Positions 37,130 to 52,600 of a stretch of DNA of 64,000 bases are shown here, in pieces. A program made the translations under genes and the position numbers. The notes under the pieces were generated by a model. It worked only from the letters and a program-made list of their open reading frames with translations. It had not been told where the DNA came from and did no database searches. Source of the stretch: Streptococcus oralis. Lineage in GTDB: Bacteria > Bacillota > Bacilli > Lactobacillales > Streptococcaceae. The DNA lies in NCBI RefSeq assembly GCF_019929345.1, contig NZ_JAHZPJ010000009.1, positions 24,054-88,053 on the forward strand, read 5' to 3'. The stretch's first letter is position 1, and every line of letters starts with the position of its first letter.

Positions 37130-37157
37130 ATTCTATCACACACTCCAAAGTCCTCAA
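37130..37157 (-). promoter_or_regulatory. Possible promoter of the ABC-3C type operon
   Basis: TTGAGG at 37157-37152 and TAGAAT at 37135-37130 on the minus strand are separated by 16 bases, 129 bases before the effector ATG. The leader between them is A+T-rich with no clear structure. The rest of 37017-37245 shows no gene. Confidence 0.4.
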
Positions 37158-37245
37158 TTCCTATCATTTTCAAGCCCCTTCAATCAAGATAGTTAATCTT
37201 ACCAGCTTTAACTTTTTAAAAGCATTGCTATTTTTCTAGTTTTAT

Positions 37246-40200
37246 TTAAAACAACTCATCAAACAGACTCAACTGGTTATCCTCTGGCATATTGCCGAGA
37301 ATCCCCATTTCATCCATCTTCTCAACCAAGGTTGATGAGAGTCCACCGCGTTTGCGTAGTTCTGTTTTGGAGAGGAATTCTCCCTCTTGTCGAGCACGCA
37401 CCAACTGCTTGGCAACGTTCTCTCCCAGACCATCCATTGCTACAAATGGTGGGATAAGAGTGTCTCCGTCAATGATGAATTCAGTCGCATCACTACGATA
37501 GAGATCTAACTTGCCAAACTTAAAGCCACGCTCCCACATCTCATTAACAATCTCAAGAGTGGTATAGAGGTCAATTTCCACATTAGAGGCTTCATTATTC
37601 TTCCGTTTTTCAGCGATTTCTTCCATTCTACGCTTGATGGCATCCAAGCCGGCACCCATGATTTTGATATCAAAGGCCTTGGCACGGATAGAGAAGTAAG
37701 CACAGTAATAATAAATCGGATGGTGAACCTTGAAGTAGGCTACACGCAAGGCCATCATAACGTAGGCTGCCGCATGGGCCTTAGGGAACATATACTTGAT
37801 TTTTCCACAGGATTCGATATACCACTCTGGTACCTTATTAGCCTTCATAGCCTCGATGTAGCCATTTCGCTCCTCTTCGGAAATCTTCAGCCACAAACCT
37901 TTACGCACCCGTTCCATGATGGTAAAGGCCATCTTAGGTTCGAGACCCGCATGCATGAGGTAAACCATGATGTCGTCCCGACAACCGATAACGGTTGATA
38001 GGTCCGCAATCCCTTGCTTGATCAAATCCTGGGCATTTCCCAACCAGACATCAGTACCGTGGGACAGTCCTGAGAGCTGAAGCAATTCCGCAAAAGTCGT
38101 CGGATGCGTCTCATCTACCATCCCACGTACAAAGTTGGTTCCAAATTCTGGAATCCCCAGCATACCCGTCGGCGTTCCTATTTGCTCAGGCGTCACCCCT
38201 AAAACTTCCGTTCCAGAAAAGAGAGCCATCACGCCTTCATCATCCATAGGAATTTCATTAGGGTCAATACCAGACAAGTCCTGCAATTTCCGAATCATGG
38301 TCGGATCATCATGACCCAGCACATCGAGTTTGAGGACGTTCTCATCGATATCGTGGAAGTTAAAGTGAGTCGTCTGCCATTCAGCCGTCACGTCATCTGC
38401 TGGATACTGAACAGGCGTAAAATCATAGACATCCATGTAGTTAGGAATAACAACGATTCCCCCTGGGTGTTGTCCCGTTGTTCGCTTGACACCAGCAGCA
38501 CCTTGAGCAAGGCGTTCCACCTCTGCATCACGATAAAACTTGCCATAGTCACGCTCATATCCCTTTACAAATCCATAAGCGGTCTTAGCAGCTACCGTAC
38601 CAACCGTTCCTGCACGGAAGGCATATTCCTCACCAAAGATATCACGAACATCCAAGTGAGCGCTAGGCTGGTCTTCTCCCGAAAAGTTCAAGTCAATATC
38701 GGGAACCTTGTCCCCATCAAAACCGAGAAAGGTTTCAAACGGAATATCCTGCCCATTTTTACTGAGTTTATGACCACACTTTGGACAATCCTTATTGGGC
38801 ATATCAAATCCTGAACCATAAGAACCATCGGTGATAAACTCGCTGTACTGACACTGACCACAGACATAGTGAGGAGAGAGAGGATTAACCTCTGTAATCC
38901 CAATCATAGTCGCAACGAAACTGGAACCGACAGACCCACGAGAACCAACCAAGTAGCCCCGTTCATTGGAACGTTGCACCAGCATCTGGGAAGCCAGGTA
39001 AATCACAGCGAATCCATTCCCCAGAATAGAAGTTAATTCTTTTTCAATTCGCAAATCAACAATATCTGGCAGCGGATTTCCATAAATCTCAAAAGCCTTC
39101 TTATAGGTCAGCTCAGCGACCGTTTCTTCAGCCTTATCGATAAAAGGTGTGTACAAGTCACCCTTAACGACCTCAACAGGCTCAAAAATATCTGCCAAGG
39201 CATTGGTGTTCTCAATAACCAGTTTACGAGCCAGTTCCTCTCCTAAGAAAGCAAATTCATCCAACATCTCATTAGTTGTTCGAAAATGAGCCTTAGGTAG
39301 CGGAGCCGGTTGGGCATGTTCGCCATGACCGATGGTTCGGTTAATCATAGCCCCTTGTCCCAAACTACGGACGATAATTTCACGGTAAATCTCTTCTTCT
39401 GGTTCGATATAATGAACATTACCCGTAGCCAGAACAGGTTTGCCAAGACGGTCTCCCACCTCTATCAAACTCTTGATAATAGTCTGGAGCTCCTCCATAT
39501 TCTTGACCTGCTCCTTAGCAATCAAGGGAGCGTAGATAGCTGGTGGCATGACCTCGATAAAGTCATAATACTTGGCCACCTCAACCGCCGCATCCACACC
39601 TTGGGAAACGACTGCGTCAAAAACTTCGCCTTCCGAGCAAGCCGACCCCAAAATCAAGCCCTCCCGATGGGCGTCTAGAACCGTTCTCGGAATCCGTGGC
39701 ACCCCTTCAAAATACTTGGTGTTAGACAAAGAAACCAACTTAAAAATATTTTTTAAACCAACTTGATTCTTGACATAAATGGTCGCATGTTTAATCCGAG
39801 CTTTTTTATAAGAATCTGGACTGATTAGATCAATATTGAGTCTAGCTAGATCGGTCACACCATGTTTTTCTGCTACCTCTTTGATAAAGATGAAGAGCAG
39901 ACGACCAGTAGCTTCCGCATCGTAATTAGCCATGTGGTGGTGTTCAAGTGCTACACCAAAACGCTTAGTCAAAGGTCCCAAACCATGGCGTTTATACTCA
40001 GGATAGAGATTTCTAGCAAACTCGAGCGTATCGATGACTGGCTGGCTAATCTTAGGTAGACCATGACGCTCATAGTTGGCATTCATAAAGCCAACGTCAA
40101 AGGTTGCATTGTGGGCAACTAAAACTGCATCCTTGCAAAATTCTTGGAATTCTTGTAAAACTTGTTCCAGTGGTTTGGCATTTTTAACATGATCATCTGT

Positions 40201-41637
40201 AATACCAGTCAGCTCGGTAGTAAAGGCTGACAAAGGATGTCCTGGATTGATAAATTCATCAAATTCAGCAATAACATTCCCCTTGTACATCTTAGAGGCC
40301 GCAACCTGAATCAAGTCATTATAGATAGCTGAAAGACCTGTCGTTTCCACGTCAAAGACCACATAGGTCGCTTCTGACAAGTCCATCTCCACTTCGTTAT
40401 AGACGATAGGGACACGGTCTTCCACAATATTGGCTTCCATTCCATAGATCAGCTGGATTCCAGCTTTCTTAGCTGCCTTGTAGCCATGCGGGAAGGACTG
40501 GACATTCCCATGGTCCGTGATGGCAACCGCCTTGTGTCCCCACTTAGCAGCTGTCGCAACGATCTCCTCTACTTCTGGCAGAGCATCCATAGTCGACATA
40601 TTAGTATGAGCATGAAACTCAACCCGACGCTCACCTTCTGGCATCAAATCCTTCCGCTCATAGTGAACAACTTCCTGCACATCCTGCACGTTCATGGTCA
40701 AATCGCGTGTAAAGTTATTCATCTCCACATTTCCACGAACACGAAGCCAAGAATTTTTCTTAATGATGTCAAACTTCTGAGCTTCTTCTTCATTCTTAAC
40801 CCATTTTTGCATAGAGAAGCTTGAACTATAGTCCGTCATCTTAAAGTTAATCAAGACACGACCTGTTCTGGTCACTTTATGCTCGACGTCAAAGACTACC
40901 CCTTCAAAGACCAAACGATTTTCCTCAGTCGTCACATCAATCATCTGGGTAACTTCTGCCTTATCTAGTTTTGGCTTAGCTGCAGCTTTTTTAGCCTGAA
41001 AGTCAAAGGTCGGTTTCTCTTCTACTGGAGGAGGAGCCATTTGTTCTAGTTGTTCCATAGCACGCAAAGCTTCTTCGTTGGCAGCTTGAACGATCTGCTT
41101 ATTCTCCATATGGAAGGCTTCCTCCTGCTCTTGTGTAAGAGCATCATTCTTTTCTATCTGACAAACAAAAACAGGAAAGCCAAATTTCTCAAGTTGCTTT
41201 GCTAGATTAGGAAGATGATTCTTCTTAAAGTGTTCCTTATCAATCGCCTCTGAACCTTCAATAAAGAGTTGATTTCCCTCCGCACGAACTTGCAAATTCT
41301 GATAAAGAGATTTAAACCCTTGACTTGCACACGGACCTTCAGAAAAAGCCTCCTTATAGTAGGCCTGCAAAAGTTCATTTGAAAATTCCTGAGAGAGAAC
41401 CTTGATTTCGAAAACAGCTCGATTCCCTGTCTTAGAGAATTCCTCACTAAGCCCTTTCTTTAACTCTAAAAAGATTTCAATCGGTAAAATATTAGAAAAT
41501 ACAAAATGAAATTCCCAGACCTTACTAATTTTATGAACCACAACACGCTCAATACTTGCATCAACAAGAGTAGGATCCTGTCTCAGCCGATCAGAGATTC
41601 CTAGTTGATTCATTAAAATTTCAAACTTACTTGACAT
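37246..41637 (-). CDS. polC: DNA polymerase III PolC-type alpha subunit
   Basis: This 1463-residue enzyme is the Gram-positive replicative polymerase PolC. An N-terminal region and OB fold (about 225-330) are followed by the first part of the PHP domain ([17 protein letters not shown], about 335), the DEDDh proofreading exonuclease ([20 protein letters not shown], about 425-590), the rest of PHP, the polymerase core with [17 protein letters not shown], and a zinc-binding set of cysteines (CGQCQYS and CPKCGH). It ends [10 protein letters not shown], the expected clamp-binding tail. I recognise it as close to pneumococcal PolC, of the same length. In pneumococcus it follows fusA; here it follows rpoC and precedes the ABC-3C island. 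Confidence 0.98.
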   Translation of the reverse strand: MSSKFEILMNQLGISDRLRQDPTLVDASIERVVVHKISKVWEFHFVFSNILPIEIFLELKKGLSEEFSKTGNRAVFEIKVLSQEFSNELLQAYYKEAFSEGPCASQGFKSLYQNLQVRAEGNQLFIEGSEAIDKEHFKKNHLPNLAKQLEKFGFPVFVCQIEKNDALTQEQEEAFHMENKQIVQAANEEALRAMEQLEQMAPPPVEEKPTFDFQAKKAAAKPKLDKAEVTQMIDVTTEENRLVFEGVVFDVEHKVTRTGRVLINFKMTDYSSSFSMQKWVKNEEEAQKFDIIKKNSWLRVRGNVEMNNFTRDLTMNVQDVQEVVHYERKDLMPEGERRVEFHAHTNMSTMDALPEVEEIVATAAKWGHKAVAITDHGNVQSFPHGYKAAKKAGIQLIYGMEANIVEDRVPIVYNEVEMDLSEATYVVFDVETTGLSAIYNDLIQVAASKMYKGNVIAEFDEFINPGHPLSAFTTELTGITDDHVKNAKPLEQVLQEFQEFCKDAVLVAHNATFDVGFMNANYERHGLPKISQPVIDTLEFARNLYPEYKRHGLGPLTKRFGVALEHHHMANYDAEATGRLLFIFIKEVAEKHGVTDLARLNIDLISPDSYKKARIKHATIYVKNQVGLKNIFKLVSLSNTKYFEGVPRIPRTVLDAHREGLILGSACSEGEVFDAVVSQGVDAAVEVAKYYDFIEVMPPAIYAPLIAKEQVKNMEELQTIIKSLIEVGDRLGKPVLATGNVHYIEPEEEIYREIIVRSLGQGAMINRTIGHGEHAQPAPLPKAHFRTTNEMLDEFAFLGEELARKLVIENTNALADIFEPVEVVKGDLYTPFIDKAEETVAELTYKKAFEIYGNPLPDIVDLRIEKELTSILGNGFAVIYLASQMLVQRSNERGYLVGSRGSVGSSFVATMIGITEVNPLSPHYVCGQCQYSEFITDGSYGSGFDMPNKDCPKCGHKLSKNGQDIPFETFLGFDGDKVPDIDLNFSGEDQPSAHLDVRDIFGEEYAFRAGTVGTVAAKTAYGFVKGYERDYGKFYRDAEVERLAQGAAGVKRTTGQHPGGIVVIPNYMDVYDFTPVQYPADDVTAEWQTTHFNFHDIDENVLKLDVLGHDDPTMIRKLQDLSGIDPNEIPMDDEGVMALFSGTEVLGVTPEQIGTPTGMLGIPEFGTNFVRGMVDETHPTTFAELLQLSGLSHGTDVWLGNAQDLIKQGIADLSTVIGCRDDIMVYLMHAGLEPKMAFTIMERVRKGLWLKISEEERNGYIEAMKANKVPEWYIESCGKIKYMFPKAHAAAYVMMALRVAYFKVHHPIYYYCAYFSIRAKAFDIKIMGAGLDAIKRRMEEIAEKRKNNEASNVEIDLYTTLEIVNEMWERGFKFGKLDLYRSDATEFIIDGDTLIPPFVAMDGLGENVAKQLVRARQEGEFLSKTELRKRGGLSSTLVEKMDEMGILGNMPEDNQLSLFDELF

Positions 41638-41752
41638 TCAATTTCCTCACATTATTCTCTTACTATTTTACCATAATTAAGACAATTTTATCGATAGTAT
41701 TATGGCTCCCCAACAAGAAGATTGGCTAGCGAGTCCGTCAATTCCATAATGT

Positions 41753-41784
41753 TTATAACTATTCTAAACTGAGAATAGTTATAA
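41753..41784. repeat. 13-bp-arm hairpin between rpoC and polC
   Basis: TTATAACTATTCT and AGAATAGTTATAA are perfect inverted repeats with a 6-base loop. It is A+T-rich and not followed by a T-tract, so it is not a typical terminator. It may be a small mobile repeat or an operator. Confidence 0.6.
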
Positions 41785-41861
41785 AGTAAAAGAGCTCCAA
41801 TTCAGAATTTTGGATTGTTACAGAAAAAGAGAGACTGCTCTCCATCCTTTTGACAACAAAA

Positions 41862-41890
41862 AGGAGAAGACCTAACTGGTCCTCTCCAAA
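41862..41890 (-). terminator. Terminator of rpoB-rpoC
   Basis: GGAGAGGACCAGTTAGGTCTTCTCC pairs its ends and is followed on the minus strand by TTTTTG, 40 bases after the rpoC stop codon. Confidence 0.75.
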
Positions 41891-41892
41891 AT

Positions 41893-41935
41893 GTGACTTT
41901 TTCAATCTACTACAGTTGACAAAAAGTTTTTATTC
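41893..41935. mobile_element. Remnant resembling an ISL3-family element end
   Basis: The stretch contains CTACTACAGTTGACAAAAAG, which closely matches the right end of the ISL3 remnant near 63045 (CCACTACAGTTGACAAAGAG) together with the TGACTT..TTCAA bases before it. It lies at the rpoC 3' end with no transposase. Confidence 0.5.
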
Positions 41936-44900
41936 TACTGTTTCTTCAACTTGGATTTCCACAACTTCCTCTACAGGTGCAAGTTCTGCCTCTTCTTGTT
42001 CTGGAGCCAGATATTCTGCTTCATTAATGGCTTGTGGTTCAAGGTTACGGTAGCGAGCCATACCAGTACCCGCTGGGATGATCTTACCGATGATAACATT
42101 TTCCTTGAGTCCAAGGAGATGGTCTTTCTTACCACGGATAGCCGCATCTGTAAGGACACGAGTTGTTTCCTGGAAGGAAGCCGCTGACAAGAAACTGTTG
42201 GTTTCAAGTGAGGCTTTGGTGATTCCCATAAGGACTGGTCGACCTGTCGCTGGCACTCCACCTGCGATAAGAACATCCTTGTTAGCATCTGTAAAGTCGT
42301 TGATATCCATGAGAGTACCCATGAGAAGGTCTGTATCACCTGGATCCATGACACGAACTTTACGGATCATTTGACGAACCATTACCTCGATGTGTTTGTC
42401 ACCGATTTCTACCCCTTGGCTACGGTAAACTTTTTGCACTTCACCGAGAAGGTAGGTTTCAACTGACAAGACATCACGAACAGCAAGGAGACGTTTTGGT
42501 TGGATAGAACCTTCTGTAAGAGCTGCACCGCGAGAGACTTGGTCTCCAACTTCGACACGCATACGTGCTGTAAATGGTACCACGTACTCACCTTCGCCAG
42601 TTTCACCCTTAACGAAGACTTTCTTAGTACGAGTTGAAGCATCTTCTTCGATAGCTGTGACCTCACCCTTGACTTCAGTGATGACCGCTTCCCCTTTAGG
42701 ATTGCGGGCTTCAAAGATTTCTTGGACACGAGGAAGACCCTGAGTGATATCGGTATTTGAGGCAACCCCACCCGTGTGGAAGGTACGCATTGTAAGCTGT
42801 GTACCAGGTTCCCCGATAGATTGGGCAGCGATTGTTCCGACTGCTTCACCAACTTCAACCGCATCACCAGTCGCCAAGTTGATACCGTAACAGTGACGGC
42901 AGACACCATGACGAGTGTTACATGTAAATACGGAACGGATAGTAACTTCTTCCACACCAGCATTAACAATTTCACGCGCCTTGTCTTCTGTAATCAATTC
43001 ATTTGGACCGATGATCACTGCACCAGTTTCTGGATGTTTAACAGTTTTCTTAGTGTAACGACCATTGAGACGTTCTTCGAGAGACTCGATCATCTCTTTT
43101 CCTTCTGCGATAGAACGGATCAAGAGACCACGGTCTGTTCCACAGTCGTCCTCACGGATGATAACGTCTTGGGCAACATCAACCAAACGACGAGTCAAGT
43201 AACCTGAGTCGGCTGTCTTAAGGGCCGTATCGGTCATACCTTTACGAGCACCGTGAGTTGAGAAGAACATTTCGAGTACTGACAAACCTTCGCGGAAGTT
43301 TGAAAGGATTGGCAATTCCATGATACGTCCGTTCGGAGCGGCCATCAGACCACGCATACCGGCAAGCTGTGAGAAGTTTGAGATGTTACCACGGGCTCCA
43401 GAGTCCATCATCATAACGATTGGGTTCTTAGGATCTTGGTTGGCAACCAAACGTTTCTCCAATTTTTCACGGGCTGCACGCCATTCAGCTGTAACAGCGT
43501 TGTAGCGCTCGTCGTCTGTAATCATACCACGACGGAATTGTTTGGTGATTTGTTCCACACGTTTGTGTGATTCTTCGATAATTTCAGACTTGTCTTCAAC
43601 GACTGGGATATCGGCGATACCCACCGTCAAACCCGCAAGAGTTGAGTGGTGGTAGCCAAGATCCTTCATACGGTCAAGTAGGGCAGAAGTTTCTGTCGTA
43701 CGGAAACGTTTGAAGATTTCAGCGATGATATTTCCAAGATTTTTCTTCTTGAATGGAGGGTTGAGTTCAAGATTGCGAATCGCTTCCTTGATATCTCCAC
43801 CTAGTGGCAAGAAGTATTTAGCTGGAACACCTTCTGTTAAGTTGGCATTTGTTGGTTCTTGCAAGTAAGGCAGACCCTCTGGCATGATATCGTTGAAGAG
43901 GATTTTACCAACTGTTGTCAGCAAGACCTTGTGTTTTTGTTCTTCAGTCCAAGGTTTGTTGAGGCTATCTGTCGCGATACCAACACGTGAGTGGAGGTGA
44001 ACATAACCATTGCGATAAGCCATAACAGCTTCGTCACGGTCTTTGAAGACCATTCCTTCACCTTCACGACCAGCTTCTTCCATGGTCAAGTAGTAGTTAC
44101 CCAAAACCATGTCCTGAGATGGAGTAACAACTGGTTTACCATCTTTCGGGTTCAAGATGTGCTCAGCAGCGAGCATCAAGATACGAGCTTCTGCTTGAGC
44201 TTCTTCTGAAAGCGGTACATGGATGGCCATTTGGTCCCCGTCAAAGTCAGCATTGTAGGCTTCACAGACAAGTGGGTGCAAGCGAAGGGCCTTACCATCA
44301 ATCAAGACTGGCTCGAAGGCTTGGATACCCAAACGGTGAAGGGTCGGTGCGCGGTTCAAAAGTACTGGGTGTTCTTTGATTACTTCTTCAAGAATATCCC
44401 AGATACGTTCGTCTCCGCGTTCTACCAAGCGTTTTGCTGCCTTAACGTTTTGCACGATGTCACGGGCAACGATTTCACGCATGACGAATGGTTTAAAGAG
44501 CTCGATCGCCATTTCACGTGGCACACCACATTGGTACATCTTAAGAGTTGGACCAACGGCGATAACGGAACGTCCTGAGAAGTCAACACGTTTACCGAGC
44601 AAGTTTTGACGGAAGCGTCCTTGTTTACCTTTGAGCATATGGCTCAATGATTTAAGTGGACGGCTACCTGGTCCTGTGATTGGGCGACCACGACGACCAT
44701 TGTCAATCAAAGCGTCAACCGCTTCTTGAAGCATACGCTTCTCATTTTGAACGATGATACCTGGTGCGTTCAACTCAAGCAAGCGAGCCAAACGGTTGTT
44801 ACGGTTGATAACACGGCGATAAAGGTCATTCAAGTCAGATGAGGCAAAGCGGCCACCATCCAACTGCAACATTGGACGAAGATCTGGTGGAATAACTGGA

Positions 44901-45595
44901 AGGATGTTGAGAATCATCCATTCAGGTTTGTTTCCAGACTTGTAAAAGGCATCCAAAACATCCAAACGACGGATAGCTTTAACACGTTTTTGTCCAGTAG
45001 CTGTTTTCAACTCTTCTTTGAGTTCAGCAATTTCTTTTTCAAGATCTACTTGTTTCAAAAGGTCTTGGATGGCTTCGGCACCCATCTTGGCAACGAATGA
45101 TCCATAACCATATTCACGCAAGCGCTCACGGTATTCACGCTCTGTCATGATAGACTTGTGCTCAAGTGGTGTATCCTTAGGATCAATCACCACATAAGCC
45201 GCAAAGTAGATAACTTCCTCGAGGGCACGAGGACTCATATCAAGGGTCAAGCCCATACGGCTTGGAATCCCCTTGAAGTACCAGATGTGAGATACAGGAG
45301 CCTTCAACTCGATGTGCCCCATACGCTCACGACGAACTTTCGTACGCGTTACTTCAACCCCACAGCGGTCACAAACAATCCCTCTGTAACGAATGCGTTT
45401 GTACTTACCACAAGCACATTCCCAGTCCTTTGTAGGACCAAAGATGACTTCGTCAAAGAGTCCTTCACGTTCTGGTTTCAAGGTACGGTAATTGATTGTT
45501 TCAGGTTTTTTGACTTCTCCATAAGACCATGAACGGACTTTGCTTGGAGAAGCTAGGGTGATTTGCATACTTTTAAAACGATTTACATCAACCAC
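41930..45595 (-). CDS. rpoC: RNA polymerase beta' subunit
   Basis: This 1221-residue protein is the beta' subunit of RNA polymerase. The N-terminal zinc site is [20 protein letters not shown] (about residues 60-80), the catalytic magnesium triad is [10 protein letters not shown] (about 450), a second zinc site is [13 protein letters not shown] (about 875-890), and the bridge-helix/trigger-loop segment is [20 protein letters not shown]. It follows rpoB by 32 bases in the usual operon. The C-terminal tail ([21 protein letters not shown] region) is acidic and variable between related species. Confidence 0.98.
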   Translation of the reverse strand: MVDVNRFKSMQITLASPSKVRSWSYGEVKKPETINYRTLKPEREGLFDEVIFGPTKDWECACGKYKRIRYRGIVCDRCGVEVTRTKVRRERMGHIELKAPVSHIWYFKGIPSRMGLTLDMSPRALEEVIYFAAYVVIDPKDTPLEHKSIMTEREYRERLREYGYGSFVAKMGAEAIQDLLKQVDLEKEIAELKEELKTATGQKRVKAIRRLDVLDAFYKSGNKPEWMILNILPVIPPDLRPMLQLDGGRFASSDLNDLYRRVINRNNRLARLLELNAPGIIVQNEKRMLQEAVDALIDNGRRGRPITGPGSRPLKSLSHMLKGKQGRFRQNLLGKRVDFSGRSVIAVGPTLKMYQCGVPREMAIELFKPFVMREIVARDIVQNVKAAKRLVERGDERIWDILEEVIKEHPVLLNRAPTLHRLGIQAFEPVLIDGKALRLHPLVCEAYNADFDGDQMAIHVPLSEEAQAEARILMLAAEHILNPKDGKPVVTPSQDMVLGNYYLTMEEAGREGEGMVFKDRDEAVMAYRNGYVHLHSRVGIATDSLNKPWTEEQKHKVLLTTVGKILFNDIMPEGLPYLQEPTNANLTEGVPAKYFLPLGGDIKEAIRNLELNPPFKKKNLGNIIAEIFKRFRTTETSALLDRMKDLGYHHSTLAGLTVGIADIPVVEDKSEIIEESHKRVEQITKQFRRGMITDDERYNAVTAEWRAAREKLEKRLVANQDPKNPIVMMMDSGARGNISNFSQLAGMRGLMAAPNGRIMELPILSNFREGLSVLEMFFSTHGARKGMTDTALKTADSGYLTRRLVDVAQDVIIREDDCGTDRGLLIRSIAEGKEMIESLEERLNGRYTKKTVKHPETGAVIIGPNELITEDKAREIVNAGVEEVTIRSVFTCNTRHGVCRHCYGINLATGDAVEVGEAVGTIAAQSIGEPGTQLTMRTFHTGGVASNTDITQGLPRVQEIFEARNPKGEAVITEVKGEVTAIEEDASTRTKKVFVKGETGEGEYVVPFTARMRVEVGDQVSRGAALTEGSIQPKRLLAVRDVLSVETYLLGEVQKVYRSQGVEIGDKHIEVMVRQMIRKVRVMDPGDTDLLMGTLMDINDFTDANKDVLIAGGVPATGRPVLMGITKASLETNSFLSAASFQETTRVLTDAAIRGKKDHLLGLKENVIIGKIIPAGTGMARYRNLEPQAINEAEYLAPEQEEAELAPVEEVVEIQVEETVE

Positions 45596-45627
45596 TATTT
45601 CTTCCCTTTCTATTCTAAGTGAACTGC

Positions 45628-49239
<3,612 letters not shown>

Positions 49240-49381
49240 GATGATTCTCCTTTGTAAATAAGTTCCAAGCCTTGTCAATCAGGCTTTTCTAATCTTCATA
49301 TGGTTTTTAAAACCCCTATCACCGTGTCCCTTTGATGAATTTTCAGAATCTTTAAATCTTTGTTACAAACACTCGAAAACC

Positions 49382-49438
49382 TGAAAAAAAGCACAAAAAG
49401 AGCAGCTAAATCTGACTTTTTCAGAAGATTTAACTGCT
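49382..49438 (-). promoter_or_regulatory. Terminator-like hairpin in the rpoB leader
   Basis: AGCAGTTAAATCT and AGATTTAGCTGCT pair on the minus strand (49438-49401) and are followed by CTTTTTGTGCTTTTTTTC. The hairpin lies about 50-90 bases after the predicted start of transcription and 160 bases before the rpoB start codon, so it could attenuate transcription. The rest of the rpoB-spuA interval holds the two divergent promoters and no gene. Confidence 0.55.
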
Positions 49439-49493
49439 GTGAGCCTTGTCTGGACAATATTTCAGACAAAACCTACGACAAATGATTGCTTAT

Positions 49494-49522
49494 ATTATAT
49501 CTTATTTAGCTAAATTTTTCAA
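49494..49522 (-). promoter_or_regulatory. Promoter of rpoB-rpoC
   Basis: TTGAAA at 49522-49517 and TATAAT at 49499-49494 on the minus strand are separated by 17 bases. Confidence 0.75.
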
Positions 49523-49612
49523 GGTTTTTTTACTATTTTTTAAACAATCTTTTCCTATATATTATTTTAAAATTTCAAGAGAATGAAGCATTATATTGTC
49601 TCTTAAAAATCA

Positions 49613-49650
49613 GGAAAACGCTTGCACTAATGTTTACCTCGTGCTATACT
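49613..49650 (+). promoter_or_regulatory. spuA promoter with overlapping cre (CcpA) site
   Basis: TTGCAC (49622-49627), 17 bases, TATACT (49645-49650) form the promoter. GGAAAACGCTTGCA at 49613-49626 matches the catabolite-responsive element consensus except for the first base and one inner base, and covers the -35. Repression by CcpA in glucose is inferred and agrees with a carbohydrate-degrading gene. Confidence 0.7.
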
Positions 49651-49681
49651 GATAGAGAACAACTACACAAGGAGAATTGTG

Positions 49682-52600
49682 ATGAAAAAGATCCCATCTC
49701 AAACTGAGAAAAAAATGATTTACGGTATTCGTTCCTTGAAGAACGGAACTGGTTCTGTCCTTATTGGTGCCAGTATTGTCCTACTTTCTGCTGCAATGCC
49801 AACTATTTCGGCTAACGAAAACCTTCCTCAAACCCAGGAAAATACCAGCGCTGTGACCAAGGCTCCTACTGAGACTGAAACTAGTCAAACTCAAAAGGAA
49901 ACGCCTATTTCTGAACAAAATAATGCAAACGCTTCCCTTGTTTCTAAAAAAGAAGCTCCAGCTGTGGAAACTACTACGGTACCAGAAACACCTAAAACAG
50001 AAGATGCTACTACAAGCCAGGCTAATAGCAAGGAAGAGAAAGTAGATGCCAGCACTTCGGCGCCAACTTCAGATCAAAAACCACAAGCTGACACATCTTC
50101 TGAAGAACCCATCGCAGACAACCACTTCCGCATCCACGTAAAAAAACTCCCAGAAGAAAACAAAGATTCTCAAGGTCTTTGGACTTGGGACGATGTTGAA
50201 AAACCGTCTGAAAACTGGCCCAATGGAGCCAAGTCCTTCAAGGATGCCAAGCAAGATGACTACGGCTATTACCTAGATGTCAAACTCAAAAATGAGCAAG
50301 CCAAGAAAGTCAGCTTCCTTATCAACAATACCAAAGGGGATAACTTGACTGGGGACCGTTCGGTAGAGCGCCTCTCTCCGAAAATGAACGAGGCCTGGCT
50401 AGATGAAAACTACAAGGTATACAACTACCGCCCTCAACCAGTAGGAACTATTCGTGTCAACTACTACCGCACCGATGGCAACTATGACAAAAAATCTCTT
50501 TGGTATTGGGGCGATGTCAAAAACCCAAGCAGTGGAGAATGGCCTGACGGTACTGACTTTACCGCAACTGGAAAATATGGCCGTTACATTGATATCCCAC
50601 TCAATGAAGCTGCTAGAGAATTTGGATTTTTATTACTAGACGAAAGCAAGAAAGGCGATGATGTGAAAATCAGAAAAGAAGATTATAAATTCACTGATCT
50701 AAAAAATCACAGTCAGATTTTCCTCAAAGATGATGACGAAACCATCTACACTAACCCCTACTATGTGCACGATATCCGCATGACTGGAGCCCAACACGTG
50801 GCTAAATCTCGTATCGAAAGCAGTTTTTCTACCCTTGTTGGAGCTAAGAAAGACGATATCCTCAAACACTCTAGCATCACTGATTACCAAGGGAATAAAG
50901 TAACTATCACAGACGTGGAAGTAGATGAAGCTGGTAAAAAAGTGACCTATATCGGCGACTTCTCTGACACTCAACACCCTTACACTGTCAACTACAATTC
51001 AGACCGCTTTACCACACGTTCAAGCTGGCGCCTCAAGGATGAGTCCTACAGTTACGATGGTCCACTCGGCGCAACTCTGAAAGAAGATGGCAAGCGTGTT
51101 GACCTCACCCTCTGGTCTCCAAGTGCTGATAAGGTTTCCGTTGTCGTCTACGACAAGAAAGACCCTGAAAAAGTAGTCGGAACTGTCGCCCTTGAAAAAG
51201 GAGAAAAAGGAACCTGGAAACAAACTCTGGATGCAAACTCAGGTCTCGGTATCAGCAACTACACTGGCTACTACTACCACTACCAAATCGAGCGCCAAGG
51301 TAAAACTGTTTTCGTTCTTGATCCTTATGCCAAATCACTAGCAGCTTGGAACAGTGACCTAGCAAAAACAGATGCCGCTCATAAGGTCGCTAAGGCTGCC
51401 TTTGTCGATCCAGCGAAGTTAGGTCCGCAAGACTTGACCTATGGGAAGATTCGTAACTTCAAATCGCGTGAAGATGCCGTTATCTATGAAGCTCATGTGC
51501 GTGACTTCACTTCGGATCCTGCCATCGCAAAAGACTTGACCAAACCATTTGGTACCTTTGAAGCCTTTATCGAAAAACTAGACTATCTCAAAGACTTGGG
51601 TGTGACTCATATCCAGCTCCTTCCAGTCCTGTCTTACTACTTTGTCAATGAATTGAAAAACCATGAGCGTTTGTCTGCCTACGCTTCAAGCAACAGCAAC
51701 TACAACTGGGGATATGACCCTCAAAACTACTTCTCCTTGACTGGTATGTACTCAAGCGATCCTAAGGATCCAGAAAAACGTATTGCCGAATTCAAAAATC
51801 TCATCAACGAAATCCACAAACGTGGCATGGGGGCTATCCTGGACGTGGTCTACAACCATACTGCAAATGTTGATATTTTTGAAGATATTGAGCCAAACTA
51901 CTATCACTTTATGGATGCTGATGGAACTCCACGGACTAGCTTTGGAGGCGGTCGTTTGGGAACTACCCACTACATGTCTAAACGTGTCTTGGTAGACTCT
52001 ATCAAGTATCTGGTTGAAACCTACAAAGTGGATGGTTTCCGCTTCGATATGATGGGTGACCACGATGCGACTTCAATCGAAGAAGCATACAAGGCTGCAC
52101 GCGCCCTCAATCCAAATCTTATCATGCTAGGTGAAGGCTGGAGAACCTATACTGGTGATGAAAATACGCCTGTACAACCTGCTGACCAGTCTTGGATGAA
52201 GAAAACGGATACTGTCGCTGTCTTTTCAGACGACATCCGCAACAACCTCAAGTCTGGCTATCCAAACGAAGGGCAACCGGCCTTTATCACAGGTGGAAAA
52301 CGCGATATCAACACTATCTTTAAAAATCTCATTGCCCAACCAACCAACTTTGAAGCAGACAGCCCTGGAGATGTTATCCAGTATATCGCAGCCCATGATA
52401 ACTTGACCCTCTTTGATATCATCGCCCAGTCTATCAAAAAAGACCCAAGCAAGGCTGAGAACTATGCTGAAATCCATCGCCGTTTGCGACTTGGAAACCT
52501 CATGATTTTGACTGCTCAAGGGACTCCGTTTATCCACTCTGGTCAGGAATACGGACGCACCAAACAATTCCTTGATCCAGCCTATAAGACTCCTGTTCCT

